Positions 1 through 5,511 of a stretch of 8,350 nt of DNA are shown here, one piece after another. This stretch comes from an uncultured Streptococcus sp. (GTDB lineage: Bacteria > Bacillota > Bacilli > Lactobacillales > Streptococcaceae), in contig CABSQC010000037.1 in the NCBI GenBank assembly GCA_902479835.1, positions 1 to 8,350 of the forward strand, given 5' to 3'. Made by a program: the position numbers and the translations under genes. The notes beneath the pieces are model-generated. The model worked only from the letters and a program-made list of their open reading frames with translations, ran no database searches and was not told the DNA's origin. How positions within the stretch are numbered: the first letter of the stretch is position 1; each line of letters starts with the position of its first letter.

Positions 1-137
1 GTACTCGGGAGTTTTGAAACTTTAGGTTCAAAACTAAGTCATGGAACTTCGTAGAAGTTCGCTGACGTCCGTCCTCACTTAAGGAAAGTTCCTGATTAAA
101 CTGAAGGGGCTACCCCCTTTTCTTTCAGGAGAATACT
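1..137. other. Inverted-repeat-rich intergenic segment (left edge incomplete)
   Basis: No convincing gene lies in this stretch. It contains four successive inverted repeats. An 8-bp perfect stem GTTTTGAA/TTCAAAAC sits at 11-18 and 27-34. GAACTTC/GAAGTTC is at 44-50 and 54-60 with a 3-nt gap. AGGA/TCCT is at 82-85 and 90-93. AAGGGG/CCCCTT is at 104-109 and 114-119. Such clustering suggests a folded RNA (a leader or the 3' end of an upstream transcript) or a dispersed intergenic repeat; the sequence alone does not decide. A short frame open from base 1 to a TAG at 52-54 is unrecognisable and could only be the tail of an upstream gene. No clear promoter for the next gene was found. Confidence 0.5.
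104..125 (+). terminator. Possible intrinsic terminator or leader hairpin ahead of the membrane protein gene
   Basis: A six-bp stem AAGGGG (104-109) pairs with CCCCTT (114-119) around the loop CTAC, and is followed by a T-rich run TTCTTT. This could end transcription of a gene left of the window. Because it lies only 12 bases before the next start codon and next to its ribosome binding site (AGGAGA, 127-132), it might instead act as an attenuator of that gene. Confidence 0.45.
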
Positions 138-773
138 ATGAAATTCAAACTATTATTTAGCTATCGTTTTCTATTGTTTATTTTAAGTGTGCTCGGCGTT
201 TATCTGCAACTGACCAAGCATGGTGGCTTTGGCATGATGCTCTATTACACCATTTTATCCAACATGTTGGTCATGTTCTTCATGGGAGATATGGTTTGGC
301 GCATGGTTCGAGGTCGTTCGACCCAGACCCTAGGCTACCTTCGCATGAAGGGGGCAGTGACTATGGCTATTATGATTACCTTTGTCATCTACCACTTTAT
401 GTTGGCGCCTCTGGCGACACCAGAGAAGTTTTATCGTTTGGAAAACTTCCTCTGTCATTACATCGTTCCTTTGATGTTCTTCTTTGATACCCTAGTGATT
501 GACAAATCCAAGCAATACCGTAAGCTCGATCCCTTCCTTTGGACCTTGATTCCACTGGCTTACATGCTCTTTGCCCTTCTCAATGGATTGGTCTTGAAGT
601 GGCCAATTCCAGGTGCAAAAGATAGTCCCTTTGCCTATTTCTTTATCAATGTTAATAAATACGGCTGGGCCTTTGTTGGAAAATGGGTGGTGATCATCTT
701 TATCGCTTACCTCTTGGCTGGCTATGTGCTCTATGGAATCAAAAATATCAAGCGAAAATCGGCCGTTTCTTAG
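138..773 (+). CDS. Six-helix membrane protein, Pr6Pr / FAR-17a-AIG1-like family
   Basis: This 211-aa protein is hydrophobic throughout, with about six predicted membrane helices near residues 7-24, 33-50, 73-91, 103-119, 133-153 and 178-200. It ends in a short basic cytoplasmic tail (KNIKRK). The pattern YYTILSN around residues 36-42 and HYIVPL followed by FFD at 107-117 resembles the bacterial Pr6Pr proteins, which are related to eukaryotic AIG1/ADTRP. In those eukaryotic proteins a membrane-embedded Thr and His hydrolyse fatty-acid esters of hydroxy fatty acids; Thr38 and His107 are the candidate equivalents here. That activity is an inference and has not, to my knowledge, been shown for streptococcal members. 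The start is supported by AGGAGA at 127-132. The gene appears to stand alone, since the pyr promoter follows it. The call as a polytopic membrane protein is firm; the family assignment is moderate. Confidence 0.75.
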   Translation: MKFKLLFSYRFLLFILSVLGVYLQLTKHGGFGMMLYYTILSNMLVMFFMGDMVWRMVRGRSTQTLGYLRMKGAVTMAIMITFVIYHFMLAPLATPEKFYRLENFLCHYIVPLMFFFDTLVIDKSKQYRKLDPFLWTLIPLAYMLFALLNGLVLKWPIPGAKDSPFAYFFINVNKYGWAFVGKWVVIIFIAYLLAGYVLYGIKNIKRKSAVS

Positions 774-779
774 TAAAAA

Positions 780-794
780 CCGAACGTTATTCGG
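780..794 (+). terminator. Weak hairpin after the membrane protein gene
   Basis: CCGAA (780-784) and TTCGG (790-794) form a 5-bp stem with a 5-nt loop just downstream of the stop codon. The next bases are ACAAAAAG rather than a T run, so it is at best a weak terminator or an RNA-stabilising hairpin. T-rich tracts come later, at 808-822 and 835-841. Confidence 0.25.
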
Positions 795-842
795 ACAAAA
801 AGTCGAGTTTTTAAATTTTTTTGAAAAATGTTGAGTTTTTTC

Positions 843-871
843 TTGCATGTCGTTTGAAACTGTGATATAGT
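843..871 (+). promoter_or_regulatory. Promoter of the pyrR-pyrB operon (extended -10)
   Basis: The -35 is TTGCAT at 843-848 and the -10 is TATAGT at 866-871, with a 17-bp spacer. A TG at 863-864 one base before the -10 makes it an extended -10, which is common in streptococci. Transcription should begin near 878, giving a leader of about 158 nt. An A/T-rich tract at 808-842 lies just upstream and could serve as an UP-like element. Confidence 0.75.
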
Positions 872-888
872 TATCTCAATTAAATAAA

Positions 889-921
889 TCCTTTAATCCT
901 GTCCCGTGAGGCAGGCAAGGA
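889..921 (+). promoter_or_regulatory. PyrR-binding anti-antiterminator in the pyr leader
   Basis: The RNA folds as TCCTT (889-893) with AAGGA (917-921), and within it CCTG (898-901) with CAGG (912-915), leaving an apical loop UCCCGUGAGG. This fits the known PyrR recognition pattern UCCNGNGAGGY. In the established mechanism, PyrR bound to UMP or UTP stabilises this hairpin, which sequesters the 5' arm of the antiterminator so that the downstream terminator forms. The match in both structure and loop is strong. Confidence 0.85.
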
Positions 922-997
922 GACTGTGAAAAACAATGGCTAGGACCATAGGGCGAGACTCTATCCTCTTAGACCATTCATTTGCTGAACCTCCTTG
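916..997 (+). promoter_or_regulatory. pyr leader antiterminator
   Basis: CAAGGAG (916-922) is a perfect complement of CTCCTTG (991-997), so one pairing partner overlaps the PyrR hairpin and the other overlaps the terminator's 5' arm. Nested inside are AATGG/CCATT (935-939 with 974-978) and ATAG/CTAT (948-951 with 961-964), giving a long imperfect hairpin. When PyrR is not bound this fold should block the terminator and allow read-through into pyrR and pyrB. Confidence 0.75.
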
Positions 998-1017
998 AAA
1001 AAGGAGGTTTTTCTTTT
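988..1017 (+). terminator. pyr attenuator terminator
   Basis: AACCTCCTT (988-996) pairs perfectly with AAGGAGGTT (1001-1009) around a GAAA loop. The run TTTCTTTT (1010-1017) follows directly. It lies between the leader and pyrR, so it is a regulated attenuator rather than a gene end. Confidence 0.9.
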
Positions 1018-1035
1018 ACATCTAAGGAGGACTGA

Positions 1036-1554
1036 ATGAAAACCAAAGAAGTCGTTGATGATTTGACGATGAAGCGGGCCATTACCCGCATCACCTACGA
1101 AATCATTGAACGAAACAAAGATTTGAGCCAGATTGTGCTGGTGGGGATCAAGACGCGTGGTGTATACATCGCTCGCCGTATCCAAGAACGCCTCTCTCAG
1201 CTGGAACAAATCGATGTCCCTGTAGCAGAACTAGATACCAAGCCTTTCCGAGATGACATGAAGGCGACAGAAGATACAACGGTGTTACCAGTTGATATCG
1301 CTCATAGAGAAGTCATCTTGATCGATGATGTCCTCTATACAGGTCGCACGATACGCGCCGCCATTGACAATCTGGTCAGTCACGGTCGTCCTGCTCGGGT
1401 GAGTCTGGCGGTTCTAGTCGACCGTGGGCATAGGGAGTTGCCGATTCGTCCGGACTTTGTTGGGAAAAATATCCCGACCAGTAAGTCAGAGGAAATCATT
1501 GTCGAGATGGTGGAGCTAGACGGCCAAGACCGCGTCCTCATCAAAGAAGCTTAA
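1036..1554 (+). CDS. pyrR: PyrR, pyr operon RNA-binding attenuation protein / uracil phosphoribosyltransferase
   Basis: PyrR binds the leader RNA in response to uridine nucleotides and represses the operon. Many family members also convert uracil and PRPP to UMP. The 172-aa length is close to the usual ~175-180. The hallmark type I phosphoribosyltransferase PRPP motif [13 protein letters not shown] is at residues 93-105. The conserved [12 protein letters not shown] segment lies at 35-46 and [10 protein letters not shown] at 65-74. The start follows a strong AAGGAGG at 1024-1030. It is first in the operon, directly after its own target attenuator and 46 bp ahead of pyrB, as in other Gram-positive pyr operons. 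No expected key residue appears to be missing. Confidence 0.96.
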   Translation: MKTKEVVDDLTMKRAITRITYEIIERNKDLSQIVLVGIKTRGVYIARRIQERLSQLEQIDVPVAELDTKPFRDDMKATEDTTVLPVDIAHREVILIDDVLYTGRTIRAAIDNLVSHGRPARVSLAVLVDRGHRELPIRPDFVGKNIPTSKSEEIIVEMVELDGQDRVLIKEA

Positions 1555-1600
1555 ACAAATTGTAAACTATTTGCATTCACATTATAAAAGGAGAATCAAC

Positions 1601-2524
1601 ATGTCTGAAAATCAAATCGCTCTTAAAAACCTTGTCTCAATGGAAACTCTTACCAATGAAGAAGTAATGGCATTGATCAAACGTGGGATTGAGTTCAAAA
1701 ACGGAGCTAAAGCATCCTACGAAGACCAACACATCATCTCAAACCTTTTCTTTGAACCTTCAACTCGTACCCACAAAGCCTTTGAAGTGGCAGAGTTGAA
1801 ATTGGGATGTGATCTCCTTGACTTTGATGTGAAGACAAGCTCTGTGAACAAAGGGGAAACACTTTACGATACCATCTTGACCATGTCAGCTCTTGGTGTA
1901 GATGTCTGTGTCATCCGTCACCCTGAAGTGGACTACTACAAAGAATTGGTTGAAAGCCCAACGATTACAGCTTCTATCGTCAATGGTGGGGACGGTTCAG
2001 GTCAACACCCAAGCCAAAGCTTGCTTGATTTGATGACCATCTACCAAGAATTCGGTCACTTTGATGGCTTGAAAGTTTGTATCGCTGGGGACTTGGATCA
2101 CTCACGTGTGGCTAAATCAAATATGCAAATCTTGAAACGTTTGGGAGCAACCCTCTACTTTGCAGGTCCAGACGAATGGAGAAGTGCGGAATTTGAAGAC
2201 TATGGAACCTTCGTCACTATCGATGAAGTCATTGAAGAAGTGGATGTGATGATGTTCTTGCGTGTGCAACACGAACGTCATGATTACGAATCACTCTTCT
2301 CTAAAGAAAACTACCACCGTCTTCATGGCTTGACTCAAGAACGTTATGACCGTATGAAAGATACAGCGATCTTGATGCACCCAGCACCAGTCAACCGTGA
2401 CGTTGAAATTGCGGACCACTTGGTAGAAGCTCCTAAATCTCGCATCGTAGAACAAATGACCAACGGTGTCTTTGTCCGTATGGCCATCATTGAAGCCGTC
2501 CTTAAAGGTCGCGGTGCAAAATAA
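1601..2524 (+). CDS. pyrB: Aspartate carbamoyltransferase, catalytic chain
   Basis: PyrB joins carbamoyl phosphate to aspartate to form N-carbamoyl-aspartate, the committed cytoplasmic step of pyrimidine synthesis. The 307-aa length is typical of the free catalytic trimer of Gram-positive bacteria. The carbamoyl-phosphate loop STRT is at 54-57. Other expected active-site residues are present: Lys84, Arg106, His136 and Gln139 (HPSQ), Arg169, Arg221 and Gln223, and the HPAP loop at 260-263, so it should be active. The ATG at 1601 is preferred over an upstream TTG at 1571 because AAAAGGAGAA (1586-1595) sits at ideal spacing before it. Codon choice looks strongly biased toward preferred codons (Arg almost always CGT), suggesting high expression, in contrast to the following two genes. 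No regulatory subunit pyrI is seen. Confidence 0.97.
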   Translation: MSENQIALKNLVSMETLTNEEVMALIKRGIEFKNGAKASYEDQHIISNLFFEPSTRTHKAFEVAELKLGCDLLDFDVKTSSVNKGETLYDTILTMSALGVDVCVIRHPEVDYYKELVESPTITASIVNGGDGSGQHPSQSLLDLMTIYQEFGHFDGLKVCIAGDLDHSRVAKSNMQILKRLGATLYFAGPDEWRSAEFEDYGTFVTIDEVIEEVDVMMFLRVQHERHDYESLFSKENYHRLHGLTQERYDRMKDTAILMHPAPVNRDVEIADHLVEAPKSRIVEQMTNGVFVRMAIIEAVLKGRGAK

Positions 2525-2543
2525 GATAACTGACAATTCATTG

Positions 2544-2600
2544 AAAGGAAAGAAAGAGGACAGAGTAGAGAGCTACATGGAATCTGACTTTCCTTTTTTT
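2544..2600 (+). terminator. Candidate terminator between pyrB and the carA-like gene
   Basis: AAAGGAAAG (2544-2552) is perfectly complementary to CTTTCCTTT (2588-2596), and the T run continues to 2600. The 35-nt loop is long but can itself hold a small GTAG/CTAC hairpin (2565-2576). It would end or reduce pyrR-pyrB transcription before the carA-like gene. The long loop makes its efficiency uncertain. Confidence 0.55.
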
Positions 2601-2618
2601 GAGGAACTATGATAAAAT
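2590..2618 (+). promoter_or_regulatory. Likely promoter of the carA-like/carB-like pair
   Basis: The -10 is TAAAAT at 2613-2618 with TG at 2610-2611, so TATGATAAAAT is a good extended -10. The -35 position 17 bp upstream (TTCCTT, 2590-2595) is weak, which extended -10 promoters tolerate. It overlaps the T run of the preceding hairpin. A start near 2625 would leave a ~25-nt leader carrying the ribosome binding site GGGAGGGG (2638-2645). Confidence 0.5.
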
Positions 2619-2649
2619 TGGATTAGTGTAAAAAGAAGGGAGGGGTTCG

Positions 2650-3741
2650 ATGAAACGATTATTGGTCCTAGAGGATGGGACTGTATTTGAAGGAGAAGCC
2701 TTTGGTGCAGACTTATATGTGACTGGTGAATTGGTCTTTACGACAGCCATGACAGGCTATCAAGAATTGATCACGGATCAGGCTTTTAGTGGCCAGATCC
2801 TCTCCTTTACCTTTCCAGTTATTGGCGCAACAGGGATCAATCGGGACGATTCTGAATCGATTACGCCCACTTGTTTAGCAGTAGTGGTTCAGCATCTGGT
2901 GGAGATGCCGAGCAATTGGCGGCAGCAGATGACCTTGGATGAATTCTTGAAGCGAAAAAAAATCCCTGGTATTGTAGGGATTGATACGAGACAGGTGGCA
3001 AAAATTGTCCGCAAGTATGGACGGATGAAGGCGACTGTCATTAACAAGGGGGATTCGATCGAGCATATCTTGGATCAGTTGCGAGCAACGGTCCTTCCCA
3101 AAGACCAAGTGCGTCAAGTTTCTACAAAAACGGCCTATGCTGTACCAGGTTTTGGAAAGAGTATTGCCTTGATTGATCTAGGGGTCAAGCACTCTGTCTT
3201 ACGCCAGCTGAGTCAAAGGGACTGTAATGTGACAGTTTATCCCTATGATATCTCTTATGATGAACTGATGGAACAGCAGCCCGATGGCGTTATTTTATCC
3301 AGTGGGCCTGGCGATCCCCATCAGGTGAAAAAACTCTGCCGCTTGATCAAAAAGCTCAATGGTCAGATTCCAATCTGGGGTATGGGCTTGGGAGCACAGG
3401 TACTGGCTCAAGCTTACGGGGCTGAGCTAGCTCCCATGGAAGTTGGGCATTTCGGTTTAAATATTCCCGTCCGTGAAATTGCGACAGGGAAAATCGAGAT
3501 AACGAGTCAAAATCACTTGTATAGTATCGCACGCGATAGCCTACCCCATGATTTATTGGTCACGCATGAAAACGTCAATGACCATAGTATCGAAGCTTTT
3601 CGCCATCGTTACCAACCGATTTTAGGGGTTCAATTCCAAGTGGATGCGAGTCCAGGGCCAAGGGAAAATCTCTATTTTTACGATGAATTTTTAGAATTGA
3701 TTGATGCCAAAATTCACGAAAGTAGAAGGGAGAAGGAATGA
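2650..3741 (+). CDS. carA-like: CarA-like protein with inactivated glutaminase site (pseudoenzyme)
   Basis: The 363-aa protein is homologous along its whole length to the small subunit of carbamoyl-phosphate synthase, which normally hydrolyses glutamine and passes ammonia to CarB. The N-terminal CarA domain (1-150) is well kept, e.g. LEDGTVFEG at 7-15 and MTGYQE at 34-39. The C-terminal class I glutamine amidotransferase domain (about 171-355) is degenerate. The nucleophile motif normally GICxGHQ reads GMGLGAQ at 244-250, so the catalytic Cys is Gly246 and the His is Ala249. The motif normally VQYHPEASPGP reads VQFQVDASPGP at 327-337, so the catalytic His is Gln330. The SQNHG glycine is Leu290. 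SSGPGDP (218-224) remains. Glutamine hydrolysis should be impossible. There is no stop or frameshift, and it overlaps the next gene by ATGA. It occupies the usual carA position. The function is unknown: scaffold, regulator or slow decay are all possible. Confidence 0.85.
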   Translation: MKRLLVLEDGTVFEGEAFGADLYVTGELVFTTAMTGYQELITDQAFSGQILSFTFPVIGATGINRDDSESITPTCLAVVVQHLVEMPSNWRQQMTLDEFLKRKKIPGIVGIDTRQVAKIVRKYGRMKATVINKGDSIEHILDQLRATVLPKDQVRQVSTKTAYAVPGFGKSIALIDLGVKHSVLRQLSQRDCNVTVYPYDISYDELMEQQPDGVILSSGPGDPHQVKKLCRLIKKLNGQIPIWGMGLGAQVLAQAYGAELAPMEVGHFGLNIPVREIATGKIEITSQNHLYSIARDSLPHDLLVTHENVNDHSIEAFRHRYQPILGVQFQVDASPGPRENLYFYDEFLELIDAKIHESRREKE

Positions 3742-5474
3742 TGAAAGAAAACCAGAAATTGCTTCTCCTATGTGGAGATTCTTATCAGGATATTAGCCTC
3801 TTGGCTGCGGTAAAGGAAGCACAAAAACTTAATGCCAAGGATGGGAATGCTCTTGTCCTATATCTGGGCGAAGAAAATGCTATCACACAAGAAGCTGGAG
3901 AACAGGTTGTAGTCAGCAAGCTCAAGCTGGATGCTCTTAGGACGACTCTTCTTTCTTATACTGGATCTCGCTTGCTCCTAACCTTTGCGGATAAACAGAT
4001 TTTGAATCTCTTGTTTCGTTTGGAAGAAACTGGATTTTTCAAAGACGCATCGATTAGGATTATCGGGCCGAGCCTTCAACGTTACCGGACCTTTTATCAG
4101 CAGGCGGATCAACGACGCCTCTTTCAAGAGTTGGGCTATCAGGTACCCGCTTCCGCACTGGTTGGTTCTGTTCGAGAAGCCATTGAGTTTTCTGAAGGCA
4201 TTCAATTTCCCATTATGATCTGGCCGGTAGCGAGTAAGCAAGGGCAGGGGCGAAAGATTGCTCATAACCTGGATGACTTGTGCGAAGCAGTAGAAACAGG
4301 ACTTTCGGTCTCTCCAAGTCAGCAGTGTTTGCTAGAGTTTTCGACCTATGGCTTTAAGGAATTGGATTTTGTCGTCATGCGCGATCGCGAAGACAATCAC
4401 TACCTGGCGGCTTCTATTGAAAGCATTGATCCTGTCGGGATCCACTCTAGTGACTCTTATCAATTTATGCCAGCGGTCACCCTGACAGACCGGGAGTTTC
4501 AAAATCTTCGTGAAGCAGCGATCCACATCAGTCGCTATTTGAAGCTGACAGGAGCCATTTCGATCAAGTTTGCTTTGGATCCGACGAGCTATGCTTTTTA
4601 TATCCTAGAAGTTAATCCATTTGCTTCAGACAGTATCTCGATGGCCTCAATGGGCTTGGGCTATTCCTTGTTTGAGCAAGGTGTTCAGTTACAATTGGGA
4701 CGCTCTCTCGAGCATCTGCCTCATCCCTTGTTAAAGGATTTAAAGGCCGTTTACGACCCAAGTTTGGACTATATCTTCTTTAAGATTCCGATTTTTTCTG
4801 ATGCTGCTAAAAATGCCCGCCTCAATACCCAAATTCACTCTTATGGGGCGGTTTATGGATTTGGGAAGAGAATTGATGAGGCTTATCAACAAGCCCTAGA
4901 AACCATTAAAGACAAGAACTTGCTGACCATCCTTCCTGAGGAAATGAGCGATGATGAATTAATCCAGAAAATTGCTCGTCATATGCCCCACCGGCTCTTC
5001 TATATCTTAGAAGCTTTGAAACGTGGTTTTGAGTTTGAGGAACTCTTGGATTTGAGTAAATTAGCACCTGTCTATTTGCAGGTTCTAGCCAATCTTGTAG
5101 CGATGGAAAAAGAAGAAGTTGCAACAAGCCCAGCCTTTCTTCCGGTTGAGCCATCAGCTGGCTTATATGAGGTACAAGCGGGTGCAGCCTATTATCTGAC
5201 CCAAAATGGAACCAATGAATCATTGGGTTTGGATGCTGCTTGTGTCTTGGTGGATGATCTAGAAATCTGTGATGAGCGTTTTTACCAAAAAGTGAGAAAG
5301 CAGGTGAAAGAGCTGAAAGAAAAAGGACAACAGGTGATCTTACTCACGAATCGTCCTTTTACAGAATCTTTGGCAGATAAAGTCTATTATCTTCCTATTA
5401 ATGAGACAAGCCTTCACCTGATTCAGACCATTGATCAGGTCAAAGATATTGTCAAGCTTTCTAATAGACAATAA
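3738..5474 (+). CDS. carB-like: Half-length, catalytically degenerate CarB-like protein
   Basis: At 578 aa this matches the first half of the carbamoyl-phosphate synthase large subunit (normally ~1060 aa). It covers a pre-ATP-grasp region (~8-115), an ATP-grasp (~120-390), the oligomerisation region (~395-495) and only the first Rossmann-like part of the second half (~498-575). The second ATP-grasp and the allosteric domain are absent. Recognisable remnants include GFKEL (205-209), DPVGIH (231-236), FALDP (278-282) and EVNP (291-294). Lost features include the glycine-rich phosphate loop (now KQGQGR at 167-172), the Arg before it (now Trp162), the metal-ligand Gln (now Lys277) and the two arginines after EVNP (now Phe295 and Asp298). 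The usual N-terminal GSGP motif is GDSY (13-16). Carboxyphosphate formation is unlikely. The start overlaps the CarA-like stop, implying translational coupling. ATG at 3741 is an equally possible start. The frame is intact, so selection for a non-catalytic role is plausible but unproven. Confidence 0.82.
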   Translation: MMKENQKLLLLCGDSYQDISLLAAVKEAQKLNAKDGNALVLYLGEENAITQEAGEQVVVSKLKLDALRTTLLSYTGSRLLLTFADKQILNLLFRLEETGFFKDASIRIIGPSLQRYRTFYQQADQRRLFQELGYQVPASALVGSVREAIEFSEGIQFPIMIWPVASKQGQGRKIAHNLDDLCEAVETGLSVSPSQQCLLEFSTYGFKELDFVVMRDREDNHYLAASIESIDPVGIHSSDSYQFMPAVTLTDREFQNLREAAIHISRYLKLTGAISIKFALDPTSYAFYILEVNPFASDSISMASMGLGYSLFEQGVQLQLGRSLEHLPHPLLKDLKAVYDPSLDYIFFKIPIFSDAAKNARLNTQIHSYGAVYGFGKRIDEAYQQALETIKDKNLLTILPEEMSDDELIQKIARHMPHRLFYILEALKRGFEFEELLDLSKLAPVYLQVLANLVAMEKEEVATSPAFLPVEPSAGLYEVQAGAAYYLTQNGTNESLGLDAACVLVDDLEICDERFYQKVRKQVKELKEKGQQVILLTNRPFTESLADKVYYLPINETSLHLIQTIDQVKDIVKLSNRQ

Positions 5475-5509
5475 AGGATCCGGACAATCTATCCGAATCC
5501 TTTTTTGTT
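5473..5509 (+). terminator. Intrinsic terminator between the converging operons
   Basis: AAAGGAT (5473-5479) and CGGA (5481-5484) pair with TCCG (5492-5495) and ATCCTTT (5497-5503), with a single C/A mismatch and a 7-nt loop. A TTTTTTGTTT run starts at 5501. It begins inside the stop codon of the carB-like gene. On the minus strand the same hairpin lies just beyond the pepT stop with a poorer T run (TTTAT), so it may work in both directions, more weakly for pepT. Confidence 0.88.
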
Positions 5510-5511
5510 TC

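Noticed and set aside
1..54. C-terminal end of an upstream gene in the frame ending with TAG at 52-54
   Set aside because: Only 17 residues are visible, they match nothing I recognise, and the stretch is dominated by inverted repeats typical of non-coding DNA.
492..848. Open frame on the minus strand opposite the membrane protein and the pyr promoter region
   Set aside because: It is antisense to a convincing membrane protein and has no recognisable domain or plausible ribosome binding site.
1571..1600. Upstream TTG start for pyrB giving 10 extra residues
   Set aside because: The extension contains the ribosome binding site of the ATG at 1601, and the extra residues are not part of the PyrB family.
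2553..2580. Possible second PyrR-binding hairpin between pyrB and the carA-like gene (GTAGAGAGCTAC)
   Set aside because: It has an AGAG loop, but the CCNGNGAGG pattern needed by PyrR is missing, and the stem is only 4 bp. The larger 9-bp stem explains the region better as a terminator.
2650..5474. Sequencing errors or frameshifts as the cause of the odd CarA/CarB sequences
   Set aside because: The homology stays in one frame throughout each gene, the substitutions are spread over many separate active-site positions, and the two genes keep a neat ATGA overlap. Random errors would not give this pattern.
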